From UBA4782 sp034429195 (GTDB lineage: Bacteria > Chloroflexota > Anaerolineae > Anaerolineales > Anaerolineaceae), in the NCBI GenBank assembly GCA_034429195.1, contig DAOUGQ010000021.1, positions 124,001-188,000 on the forward strand: DNA of 64,000 nucleotides. Direction: 5' to 3'. The notes below the pieces were generated by a model. That model worked only from the letters and a program-made list of their open reading frames with translations, had not been told where the DNA came from and searched no databases. The translations under genes and the position numbers were made by a program. This document shows positions 7,531-15,275 of this stretch, one piece after another. Each line of letters begins with the position of its first letter. Position 1 is the stretch's first letter.

Positions 7531-7971
7531 TTAGCTTAAGTCTTTTTCCATCCACATCATTTGAAGTTTCCCAAACAGCACACCGGTGATTCCAATGGGC
7601 TGGTATCCACAGCGCTCATAAAAACCGGTGGAGGTCAATCGTGTGAGCGTTCCCAGTCTCTTATAGCCCAATTCACGGGCTTTTTGTTCTACTGCTTCGA
7701 TCAGCATCCTGCCAATGCCTTTTCCTTGATAGGCTTCTGCGACAGCAATGTGCGAATATTGCCCGATTCCGGATTCTTTTTCAAATAATTTAACCACGCC
7801 GACAATTTCATTTGTTTGATCATCCACCGCCATGAAATGGTAGCTGATGGGTTCATAATCATCTTTTTCACTTCCACGGGGTTGCCCAAGCGGTTCTCGC
7901 AATATTTTGTATCGTAAAGCATAATAGGCTTTGAATTCCTCTTTGGTTTTGGGGGTTCGAATGACGATCAT
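7531..7971 (-). CDS. GNAT-family N-acetyltransferase
   Basis: 146 aa from ATG 7971. A TTG six bases further upstream is less likely because AGGAG is eight bases from the ATG but only two from the TTG. Acetyl-CoA-binding motif A is clear: YSHIAVAEAYQGKGIGRMLI, followed by EQKARELGYKRLGTLT and a typical FYERCGYQPIG near the C-terminus. Catalyses acetyl transfer from acetyl-CoA to an amine; the acceptor is unknown. Resembles the YjcF/ElaA-like small GNATs. Cytoplasmic. Confidence 0.85.
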   Translation of the reverse strand: MIVIRTPKTKEEFKAYYALRYKILREPLGQPRGSEKDDYEPISYHFMAVDDQTNEIVGVVKLFEKESGIGQYSHIAVAEAYQGKGIGRMLIEAVEQKARELGYKRLGTLTRLTSTGFYERCGYQPIGITGVLFGKLQMMWMEKDLS

Positions 7972-8123
7972 GCCCAATACTCCTGAAATATTTTATGTAA
8001 TTGCAATGAAAGAGGCACAGCAGGTGAAAGTTCCTCTGAATATTCTAAAAAGAATATCTTTTGCATGTAACCCACCTTATTATCATATCTCATTTTGCCT
8101 GAAATGGCTAAAGAAACAGCTCG

Positions 8124-8161
8124 GATAAAAAAAGCTTCCGAAGGTTCTAACCATCGGAAGC
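8124..8161 (-). terminator. Terminator of the diaminopropionate ammonia-lyase gene
   Basis: Stem gcttccga/tcggaagc (8134-8141, 8154-8161) with an inner ggtt/aacc extension. On the minus strand it is followed by a run of seven T. It begins 13 bases after the minus-strand stop at 8174. Confidence 0.88.
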
Positions 8162-8173
8162 CTATCTTGATCA

Positions 8174-9436
8174 TTAATATTCCTGGAATGGGTTTTTATA
8201 AATGCGGTACTGGCGAGGGATCTGGTCACCACCATCCCACACCACCCGTCGATAATCATCCGGGTCGGTATTCCGTTCAGAGTTGACCAGAAGTACTCGT
8301 GAGTTTTGATCCAACCCCAAGGCTTTACGGATGTGTGCATATTGATCGAGCTCCATAATAAACATCAAGGCGCCCAGCGTCACTGCGCCAGATTCACCAG
8401 CGATGATGTAGGGATCACCGTATAAGGGCACCCCACCCACACGCATGCCTTTGGCTGCAACATAATCGGGACATTTGATAAAGCCGTCAGCACAATCATA
8501 GAGCACTTCCCAGGCGATCGGATTGGGGTCACCGCACGCAAGGCCAGCCATGATGGTATCCAGGCTGCCCACGAAAGAATGTGGTTTGCCATCTCCAAAT
8601 TCCATAGAATGGAACAGGCAGGCTGCCAGGTCGGGTTCCACCACTACCATTTTGGGACGTTCAGGGGCAAAAAGACTGGAATAAAAGCCAAAAGCGGAAG
8701 CTGCCAGTGATCCAACCCCGGCTTGCATAAAGATATGTGTGGGTTTGAATTGCCCCATGGCTACCAGTTGCTGCTGTACTTCAGAAAACATGGTTGTGTA
8801 TCCCTGCATCACCCACACCGGGATCTCTTCATATCCTTCCCAAGATGTATCAGAAATGACCTGCCAGCCGTTCTTTTGAGCATCTTCATTTACCTGGCGA
8901 ACTGCATCATCGTATGTTCCGTCGATCACTTCTACACGGGCGCCGTTCTTTTCGATCGCTGCGATACGCGCTTCTGAGGTGTGTTTGTGCACATAGATTA
9001 CGGATTTAAAACCCAGTGAAGTTGCAGCCCATGCAACACCGCGACCATGATTTCCATCGGTGGCAGCAGCAAATGTGATATCACCCAATTCTTTTCGAAC
9101 TTCGGGAGTATTTAAATCCGCAAAAGCAAAGCCTTCCGGGTTTCCCAATCGTTTAAGGATGGTTTGAAAAATTGCGTATGAGCCACCCAAAACCTTAAAG
9201 GAGCCCAGGCTTAACCGATTGGCTTCATCTTTTACCCATAAATTTGCAATGCCGAGTAAATTAGCGAGACGATTCAGACTCTTGAGAGGAGTTACGTGAT
9301 AATTTGGAACACTGGAATGAAAGGCGCGGGTTTTTTCCGAAATTCCCGCAGGGAAATACTTAGCCACAGCCGGGCTGTGACTGATGGTTGCCGCACGAGG
9401 ATTTGCGATCCAGGTAATCGGTTCAGGAGCAGACAT
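8174..9436 (-). CDS. dpaL: 2,3-diaminopropionate ammonia-lyase-like PLP enzyme
   Basis: About 420 aa, fold-type II PLP enzyme. The PLP lysine lies in LSLGSFKVLGG (about residue 80) preceded by LWVKDEANR. The family motif ATDGNHGRGVAWAA and the phosphate-binding loop QAGVGSLAASAFG are present. The family converts diaminopropionate (and D-serine in part) to pyruvate and ammonia. Length slightly above E. coli YgeX. ATG 9436 is taken as start. Two GTG codons at 9445 and 9448 are alternatives and none has a strong ribosome site. Monocistronic with its own terminator. Threonine-dehydratase-like specificity cannot be excluded. Confidence 0.85.
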   Translation of the reverse strand: MSAPEPITWIANPRAATISHSPAVAKYFPAGISEKTRAFHSSVPNYHVTPLKSLNRLANLLGIANLWVKDEANRLSLGSFKVLGGSYAIFQTILKRLGNPEGFAFADLNTPEVRKELGDITFAAATDGNHGRGVAWAATSLGFKSVIYVHKHTSEARIAAIEKNGARVEVIDGTYDDAVRQVNEDAQKNGWQVISDTSWEGYEEIPVWVMQGYTTMFSEVQQQLVAMGQFKPTHIFMQAGVGSLAASAFGFYSSLFAPERPKMVVVEPDLAACLFHSMEFGDGKPHSFVGSLDTIMAGLACGDPNPIAWEVLYDCADGFIKCPDYVAAKGMRVGGVPLYGDPYIIAGESGAVTLGALMFIMELDQYAHIRKALGLDQNSRVLLVNSERNTDPDDYRRVVWDGGDQIPRQYRIYKNPFQEY

Positions 9437-9707
9437 TTTATTCACCACAAGTTTATATATTTCTCACAAATGGAGATAAGGGGATTATACCAGTTGTCTG
9501 ACAATTAAGCGAGTAAGCGTACCTCGTTTTTCATGAGGAAAGCCTCCTCTCGAAAAGGGGAGATTTGCGTTATATAGCGTTAGGGGGCTGTGGAGGAAGA
9601 ATGAAAAGCCTAGTTTAAAAATTAACAAATCAGAGAAGTAAGGGAACTTTTTACCCTTTTAGCCAATTGAAAAAATATTACTGAGTTAGAAACAAGTATT
9701 CAACAGA

Positions 9708-10489
9708 TTATCTTGGCATTAATGTGGTTTGAATAGAACCACAGCTTTTACACGGCTCTCCTTCCTTTACTCTCCTACCACAATATGAACAATATAAGAT
9801 GCTTTGATTCAGATCATTTCCATCGCCCTTGAATCGAGAAACCCATAAAATCTTTTTGTCAATGTCTTGTAGTTGTCGATTTATTACTGATTTTGCTTCT
9901 TCATTCGATTTATTTGCTGTTTCTTTTTGATACCTAACACTCATACGACCGTATCTTGCAACATCACCAGCAAAACCCTTGCTAATGCCAGCAAGTTTTG
10001 ACATTTCATGTCGTGCTTGTGCATTTACTTGGCGCATTGATTCCGTAATTTTTCTTTTCTGTAAAGCCAACTCTTTTTTGTGATACCTTAACTCACTTAG
10101 CATTTCTTTTTGCTCTGCTATTGAAGTTGGTGTACTGTCAATATTTCCTGTAATTTTTCGATTACAATTTTCATCTGCTTCACTGTAGTGTTTATTTCGC
10201 GAACAATTTCCTCATGTTCTTTCTTAATTTTATTTGAAGAAAATATTCTCACGAAAAGAGGTTTCTCTTTCAATTCTTCTTCAATTTTTTTTACTTGGAG
10301 TTTTTCATTTTCTCTGCATTTAAATAATTCTTTCGTTATATCTTTATATAGTTCTATTAAAGACGTTGCGTCCGAATCCCATTCAGCTGCTTCGTGAAAA
10401 GTTTTAAGATCATCATAAGATGAAAAGATCTCTTTATCTCTAGATACAAGGCTTTCAATTTGACTGAAAAGTTAATCATGAGTTAGCAT
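9708..10489 (-). pseudogene. Broken gene for coiled-coil protein with C-terminal zinc ribbon
   Basis: GGGAGG precedes ATG 10489, which encodes MLTHD and then an in-frame TAA at 10472-10474. The same frame continues with convincing protein sequence (LFSQIESLVSRDKEIFSSYD...) as far as TAG 10118. A second frame carries the rest from ATG 10103 or earlier (in-frame open to about 10210): helical and charged (SELRYHKKELALQKRK), ending in a zinc ribbon with two CxxC pairs (CSYCGRRVKEGEPCKSCG). Joining the two gives a protein of about 255 aa, but needs one suppressed stop and one frameshift. Function unknown. The 131-aa C-terminal part could still be expressed alone, but it has no ribosome site. AT-rich compared with neighbours. 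Confidence 0.6.
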
Positions 10490-10597
10490 AAATCCTCCCA
10501 TGAAAAAAGTGAAAATAATTTCTTCTATGCCATTGATGGAAAAATATTTTGATCAATCAAATCTTATGCTTAGTAATTCACTGGTTGTCGAGGTAAA

Positions 10598-10778
10598 TTA
10601 TCTACTTCTACGTTTTCGTGGCAATGCAGCGAAAATAATAACAAAAAATTACTGGTCCAAAAATAGCACCATACAGTTGGAATACCTGCTTCATCATGTC
10701 AGGAAATATAAAAAATAGAACCACTCCAAATCCTGCTAGAACAAGTAAGTTGATAAGGAATTTCTTTAGAAACAGCAT
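10598..10778 (-). pseudogene. Small two-helix membrane protein, frameshifted in a T-run
   Basis: ATG 10778 follows GGGAGG at a spacing of six bases and encodes MLFLKKFLINLLVLAGFGVV with a second helix ending in FGPVI. After a run of six T the frame goes to CYYFRC and stops at 10608. Removing one T gives FVIIFAALPRKRRSR and a stop at 10598, a normal hydrophobic helix with a basic tail. The intact protein would be about 59 aa. The lesion may be a homopolymer sequencing error or real decay. It lies just upstream of the broken zinc-ribbon gene and may have formed an operon with it. Confidence 0.6.
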
Positions 10779-10925
10779 AATATACCTCCCTGAAATATTA
10801 AACTAAATATGATTATTTAGGATTATTTATCTTTTGAGAACTAACGAAATTTATTGAATTGATTCATCAACCAGTACTCGATATCACACCTCGATGGTGA
10901 CCGGGAACCATATTAAATAAAATGA

Positions 10926-11065
10926 GCTCCTCGACCAGGACTCGACACGTCCCCTTCCGGGGAACCTGGAACCTTAGAGCTGATTAAAATAGTAGGCTCC
11001 TCGACCAGGACTTGACGCGTCCCCTTCCGGGGAACCTGGAACCTTAGAGCTGATTAAAATAGTAG
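10926..11065. repeat. Two 70-bp tandem repeats derived from tRNA-Asn 3' half
   Basis: Two copies of a 70-base unit (10926-10995 and 10996-11065) differ at about two positions. The third period would begin exactly at the 3' end of the tRNA-Asn gene (11066). On the minus strand each unit contains the tRNA T-arm and acceptor 3' strand (CCAGG ... CCTGGTCGAGGAG), but the T-loop is split by an inserted hairpin (GTTCCCCGGAAGGGGAC). A more diverged related segment may lie at 10867-10925. Each unit lacks the D and anticodon arms, so these are not functional tRNAs. Confidence 0.85.
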
Positions 11066-11066
11066 G

Positions 11067-11139
11067 CTCCTCGACCAGGACTCGAACCTGGAACCTAGCG
11101 GTTAACAGCCGCCCGCTCTGCCGATTGAGCTATCGAGGA
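11067..11139 (-). tRNA. tRNA-Asn(GTT)
   Basis: 73-base cloverleaf on the minus strand. The acceptor stem TCCTCGA/TCGAGGA pairs perfectly, with discriminator G73 as expected for Asn. D-stem GCTC/GAGC, anticodon loop CTGTTAA with GTT, and T-stem CCAGG/CCTGG with loop TTCGAGT. The 3' CCA is not encoded. Its 3' half is duplicated twice immediately downstream. Confidence 0.95.
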
Positions 11140-11183
11140 ACGCGAGGTACATTATAAGGCGTGCAACCGCTGACGTCAAGTTT

Positions 11184-12269
11184 TTAACGGGCAAGTACAT
11201 GTCCGGCGGTGGCTTTAAAGCTTGCAGATACCGTCTGCCCCTCTTTGATCCCCATTTCAATCCAGGAAGAGCGCGTGATGAGCGCCACAACCGGAAAGCC
11301 GCAATCAATGGTTACCCGTACAAGGGCACCCAATATGCTACAGCGCTGCACCACGCCATGCATACGGTTGCGGGCACTGGATAGCGGCACTTCGCCATCT
11401 TTCCACAGGGTGATATCTTCGGGGCGCAGGCACAACAGCACCGGGCTGCCGGCTCTGGCGTCACCAATGGATTCGAGAGTGTAGTCTCCGGCTTTCAAGC
11501 TCACTATGCCATCTTTCAAGCTGGTCACGGTTGCTGGGATGACCGTATCCACACCCACAAAAGCAGCTACATCGGCATCCACTGGCGCGTTGAACACTTC
11601 TGGCGGGGTACCGGCTTGCCGGAGCTTGCCATCGAGCAGCACTGCCACCCGGTCCCCCAATTGTAAGGCTTCGTTCAGATCATGGGTTACCAGCAGGGTG
11701 GTGATAGCATTTTCATGGATCAAGATACGGAAATCTTCCAACAATCGTACGCGAGAGGGGGAATCGAGCGCGCTGAAAGGTTCATCCAACAATAGCAGGT
11801 CGGGGTCGAGCACCAGGGCACGTGCCAGGCTAGCGCGTTGGGCTTCACCGCCCGAAAGAGAACGGGCGCGGCGTTTCTTAAGGTGGGCAATATTCAACTT
11901 TTCGAGCCAGGTGTTCACCTTCTGGTCGATGACCTTTTTCTCCACACCGCGAAAACGCAGCCCCGATGAAACATTTTCGTAGACGGTCATATCCATCAAA
12001 AGGGGATCCTGCAACACAAGAGCAGTCTGGCGGCGGTAAGCCAGCATGTTGCCTGCATATACTTCCTTGCCATCTTTGGTCAGGCTGCCAGATTTCGGAG
12101 GTAACAGACCTGCAGCAGCTAACAGCAGCGTACTTTTACCTGCGCCATTGGGTCCAATTACCACCATGCTTTCGCCGCGCAGGATATCCAGGACATCCAC
12201 TTCCATTACTTTTTTCCCGCCACGTACGATGGAAATATCTCGAAAGGATAACAAAGCTGCAGGATTCAT
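11184..12269 (-). CDS. tupC: Tungstate/molybdate ABC transporter, ATP-binding protein
   Basis: 361 aa. Walker A GPNGAGKST at about 39-47, Q-loop at LQDPLLMDMT, signature LSGGEAQRASLARAL, Walker B LLLLDEPFSALD and H-loop LLVTHDLNEAL. The C-terminal 120 residues form a TOBE/MOP-like oxyanion-sensing domain. Energises import of tungstate (or molybdate) through TupB. Its start overlaps the tupB stop by four bases (ATGA), so they are translationally coupled. Assignment to tungstate rests on the TupA- and TupB-like partners. Confidence 0.88.
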   Translation of the reverse strand: MNPAALLSFRDISIVRGGKKVMEVDVLDILRGESMVVIGPNGAGKSTLLLAAAGLLPPKSGSLTKDGKEVYAGNMLAYRRQTALVLQDPLLMDMTVYENVSSGLRFRGVEKKVIDQKVNTWLEKLNIAHLKKRRARSLSGGEAQRASLARALVLDPDLLLLDEPFSALDSPSRVRLLEDFRILIHENAITTLLVTHDLNEALQLGDRVAVLLDGKLRQAGTPPEVFNAPVDADVAAFVGVDTVIPATVTSLKDGIVSLKAGDYTLESIGDARAGSPVLLCLRPEDITLWKDGEVPLSSARNRMHGVVQRCSILGALVRVTIDCGFPVVALITRSSWIEMGIKEGQTVSASFKATAGHVLAR

Positions 12270-12958
12270 CGGCGCCTCTGCTGTACAGTGGTAAGAAATA
12301 GATTGACAAAGTATGCCAGCAGCAGCAAGATAGCGCTGAGGGCTATGGCAATGGCGAATTCCCCTTTGCTTGTTTCGAGCACGATCGCGGTTGTCAACAC
12401 CCGCGTTTGGTTGCGGATATTGCCACCCACCATCATCGAAGCGCCAACTTCAGAGATCACACTGCCAAATCCAGCCATGATTGCAGCCAATAGAGGAAGT
12501 CGGGCTTCACGCCACAACATCCAGGTGGTTTGCCAGCGCGAAGCGCCTAATCCTTTCAACTGCAATTGCAGTCGCGGGTCGAGTGATTGCAGCGCCGAAG
12601 CGGTCAACCCGGTTACAACAGGTGCTGCGATGATGGTCTGTGCAATGATGATCGCCACGGGGGTGTAGATCAGCCGCAGGCTGCCCAGCGGACCACTGCG
12701 CCACAAGAAGATTGAAACCACCAACCCAACCACCACTGGAGGCAATGCCATGCCGGTATTGATCAGGCTGAGAATGAACTTGCGGGAAGGGAAACGCCCC
12801 AACGCAAGGAGCGTTCCCAAAGGCAAACCGACCAGCAGGCTGATGGCAGTTGCCAGCCCGGACACTTTCAAAGATAAGACGGTAATCTTCAGGACATCTG
12901 GGTCAAGGTTGAAGATCAACTCGAACGCCTGCAGTATTCCTTTCCAAATCGTTTCCAT
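12266..12958 (-). CDS. tupB: Tungstate ABC transporter permease
   Basis: 230 aa, five to six membrane helices, BPD_transp_1 fold. TupB-type sequence is seen in INTGMALPPVVVGLVVSIFL and in the EAA-like loop QLQLKGLGASRWQTTWMLWR, where the ATPase docks. Length usual for TupB. Forms the membrane channel with tupC downstream. Separated from tupA by a strong terminator (13014-13041), which probably keeps permease/ATPase levels below those of the binding protein. Confidence 0.88.
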   Translation of the reverse strand: METIWKGILQAFELIFNLDPDVLKITVLSLKVSGLATAISLLVGLPLGTLLALGRFPSRKFILSLINTGMALPPVVVGLVVSIFLWRSGPLGSLRLIYTPVAIIIAQTIIAAPVVTGLTASALQSLDPRLQLQLKGLGASRWQTTWMLWREARLPLLAAIMAGFGSVISEVGASMMVGGNIRNQTRVLTTAIVLETSKGEFAIAIALSAILLLLAYFVNLFLTTVQQRRR

Positions 12959-13013
12959 GCTCTACATTCCTGAGGGTATTTTAATCCATCCTGCTGCCTT
13001 CTACCAATAAAGA

Positions 13014-13041
13014 AAGTGGGCAGGATATCCTGCCCACTTTT
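13014..13041. terminator. Palindromic terminator/attenuator between tupA block and tupB
   Basis: Perfect 28-base palindrome (aaagtgggcaggat and its complement), flanked by T-runs or A-runs in both directions. It lies between the stop of the 113-codon frame (13058) and the tupB start (12958). Likely lets only part of the tupA transcript proceed into tupBC. Confidence 0.8.
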
Positions 13042-13057
13042 TCCCCTACAAGTAAGG

Positions 13058-13399
13058 TTACTTGAAATTGATCTCGACCAGAGCTTTTGCCCAGGCTTTT
13101 CCTTCCATTCCGGGCATGGCACTGATGAGGGTATTATCGTCGCCGAAAGAGATCAGGCGGTCGGTGCAGGCAGTAACATCAGCCAGTGCTAATTCGATGG
13201 TATATCCATCGCTGGCAACAAAGATCAATGTAGTGGCATCTGCTTTTGGTTTCGCCATGGCAAGAATGTTATTGAGGAGTGCGCCGGTATAATCTTTGGT
13301 TTCATCTTTCTTGGTAGCGATGGCGGTCTTCTGTTCCATTGCCTGGATATCAGCAAGTTTCAAAGAAACCTCGGTTTCGACATTGCCGGTGATTTTCAA
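13058..13399 (-). CDS. Molybdopterin-oxidoreductase-like small domain, in frame after tupA
   Basis: 113 codons from a TTG at 13399. The sequence (KITGNVETEVSLKLADIQAM, YTGALLNNILAMAK, LIFVASDGYTIELALADV) resembles the molybdopterin-binding fold of sulfite-oxidase-like proteins in a short form, as found in secreted domains. There is no signal peptide and no ribosome site. The frame is identical to that of tupA: after the tupA TAA at 13409-13411 the next codons are TCT GCC GCT TTG. It may be a C-terminal domain of TupA separated by a stop codon, expressed by read-through, or a remnant. Function unproven. Confidence 0.55.
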   Translation of the reverse strand: MKITGNVETEVSLKLADIQAMEQKTAIATKKDETKDYTGALLNNILAMAKPKADATTLIFVASDGYTIELALADVTACTDRLISFGDDNTLISAMPGMEGKAWAKALVEINFK

Positions 13400-13408
13400 A
13401 GCGGCAGA

Positions 13409-14365
13409 TTATTCAGTACCGAGAAGGTTGTTTTCGTCTTTGCCGTAATCAGCGATGAACAGTGGTTGACCGAATTTATCTTTGCCATATTCAGCAATGA
13501 TAGCCTGGGTTTCAGGAGAGATCATGAAATCATGGAATGCCTGAGCACCTTCACCATTGACCAGCGGCCATTTTTCGGGATTAACGGTAATGACATGGTA
13601 GATGTTAAGAAATACTGGATCGCCTTCATACAGGATATCCAGATCGAGGTTTTCTTTCTGGAACAGGTAAGTGGCACGATCGGTTAAAGTGTAGGCATAT
13701 TTCTCAGAGGCAACCTTCAAAGTATCTGCCATACCCTGGCCAGTTTCGATGTACCAATCTCCTTCGGGGGTGATGCCAGCTTTTTCCCACAGGCTCAATT
13801 CCATCTTGTGGGTGCCCGAATCATCTGCACGCGAGGCAAAGGGCGTTTTGGCGGTAGCGATCAGGGTCAAAGCTTCGACGCCACTGGTTGCGGTTTTTAC
13901 ACTAGCCGGATCATCAGCGGGTCCAACGATGACATAATCATTGTGCATCACCAGGTCGCGCTGCTTGCCAAAACCATTATCCATGAAGGTGATCTCGGAT
14001 TTGGGAGCGTGTACCAATAAGACATCAGCGTTGCCTTCTTCACCCATCTTCAGGGCTTCGCCGGTGCCTACTGCAACCATTTGAACCACGTAACCAGTTT
14101 GCTCTTCGAACATAGGAAGAAGTACGTCGAGCAAGCCAGAATCACGTGTGCTGGTAGTTGTGGCCAGGATCAAGTTTGGATTTTCGGGAGCTGGCTTGGT
14201 TGGCTCTTCTGTAGCGGCAGGCGTTTCCGTAGCAGGAGCTTCAGTAGTCACCACTGCTTCTGTAGCAGCCGGTGCTTCTGTTGCAGTTGGTGCAGAGGTG
14301 GGCTTGCATGCCACCATTCCAACCAACATGACGATTAATAGCATAGAATATAGGAACTTTTTCAT
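13409..14365 (-). CDS. tupA: Tungstate-binding lipoprotein
   Basis: 318 aa. Lipoprotein signal MKKFLYSMLLIVMLVGMVAC with lipidation Cys20, then a Thr/Pro/Ala/Glu-rich linker to about residue 60. The mature domain has the TupA signature: TTTSTRDSGLLDVLLPMFE, VAVGTGEALKMGEEGNADVL, LVHAPKSE and a VMHNDYVIVGP block. It captures tungstate outside the membrane for TupBC. Start supported by AGGAGAG before the ATG. The coding frame is followed in frame, after a single TAA, by a molybdopterin-like domain. Molybdate binding cannot be excluded. Confidence 0.9.
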   Translation of the reverse strand: MKKFLYSMLLIVMLVGMVACKPTSAPTATEAPAATEAVVTTEAPATETPAATEEPTKPAPENPNLILATTTSTRDSGLLDVLLPMFEEQTGYVVQMVAVGTGEALKMGEEGNADVLLVHAPKSEITFMDNGFGKQRDLVMHNDYVIVGPADDPASVKTATSGVEALTLIATAKTPFASRADDSGTHKMELSLWEKAGITPEGDWYIETGQGMADTLKVASEKYAYTLTDRATYLFQKENLDLDILYEGDPVFLNIYHVITVNPEKWPLVNGEGAQAFHDFMISPETQAIIAEYGKDKFGQPLFIADYGKDENNLLGTE

Positions 14366-14405
14366 CTTCTCTCCTCATAATTGTATAGTTGTAACCGTAC
14401 AAGTG

Positions 14406-14434
14406 ATTATATAACCATGAGAGTAGTGAAGCAA
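14406..14434 (-). promoter_or_regulatory. Possible tupA promoter
   Basis: On the minus strand TTGCTT (14434-14429), a 17-base spacer and TATAAT (14411-14406) lie about 40 bases before the tupA ATG, giving a leader of some 33 bases that includes the ribosome site. The -35 match is only partial. Confidence 0.5.
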
Positions 14435-14918
14435 TCGCTTTTTCTCATGCTTGAAGAGTATAAAGGTCATTATTTTCATGACCTGATCTATCGTTGAAGA
14501 GACCTGCATTGTCCGCAAGCGGATAAGCTTTTTGACAAAACCTTATTGTGTTTTAATGGCTTTTATGGCGAGCAATTTTTTGGGTTTGGCTTCTGAAAGA
14601 CCATCTCGAACAAACGATCAATTTTTACTCCCCCTGTATAAAATCCATACGATGATTTTCACTTTAAGCAACGCAAAACAGTCTCTCTGAGTGAGATTGC
14701 TTCAACCTGCAAAGAACGCAGATTTCGCAATGACAGCGAGTTAATGTAGTGCATCAAAATACATTTTTACAGGATGAAGCAAATAAAGAGAGGTTATCCA
14801 ACTGCTTAAACATCCTCCATTCTCATAAAACGAAATAGAGAATTCTTTTTCTGCTTTTGGTGGCTTTCTTGGTGATCCTTTTTATGAACTGGGTAGGATC
14901 TCTTTATTACCAATATTT
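14435..14918. other. Intergenic stretch with a REP-like remnant
   Basis: About 480 bases with no convincing gene in either strand. The only recognisable element is the inverted-repeat remnant at 14693-14734. The rest is AT-rich with many stops. Confidence 0.5.
14693..14734. repeat. REP-like element remnant (GAGATTGCTTC ... CGCAATGAC)
   Basis: The segment gagattgcttc followed by 22 bases and cgcaatgac matches the two ends of the widely distributed intergenic repeat whose forward form reads GTCATTGCGA...GAAGCAATCTC. One copy only in this window. Confidence 0.5.
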
Positions 14919-15275
14919 CTACATATCCCGGCTGGCTAGAATATCAATGCCTGTATCGAGCACATTCGTAACTATCACGGTGCCTGCCTTGATGGGAGCA
15001 TGCACCACCACACCCCGGAGGGATTTCATCAGCTCTGCAATTCTCGGCTTTGGAAAAGGTGATGCGGTGTACACTGGCAGCAGTGGATGGCGAGCACCTT
15101 CAATCCGTACCGTGGTGGCAACCATGCGTCGTGGGTCAGTCAGTTCCTGATGGGCGTAATTTTTGCCACGATTGCAACCAGCCTTCACATCCACGATCGT
15201 TTCCCCTTCTTTTGTGACCACCAGTGTGCAGCCCTTCGGGCATGTTGTACAGATCAACTTCAGCTCTTCGTTCAT
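14919..15275 (-). CDS. DUF1667 domain protein
   Basis: 118 aa. The N-terminal cysteines CTTCPKGC (residues 9-16) and CNRGKNYAHQELTDPRRMVA are diagnostic of DUF1667, a small putative metal-binding protein that accompanies anaerobic GlpA-like and FAD/NAD dehydrogenases. Exact function unknown; it may deliver or accept electrons through a metal site. The start overlaps the preceding oxidoreductase stop by four bases (ATGA), the last gene of a three-gene operon. Confidence 0.85.
   Translation of the reverse strand: MNEELKLICTTCPKGCTLVVTKEGETIVDVKAGCNRGKNYAHQELTDPRRMVATTVRIEGARHPLLPVYTASPFPKPRIAELMKSLRGVVVHAPIKAGTVIVTNVLDTGIDILASRDM

Noticed and set aside
10500..10718. 72-codon plus-strand frame in the AT-rich strip
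   Set aside because: Opposite to the membrane-protein gene at 10778, which has a strong ribosome site and hydrophobic helices; the plus frame has neither.
10861..11066. CRISPR array
   Set aside because: The repeat unit is 70 bases long with no spacers and derives from the tRNA-Asn gene; there are no cas genes.
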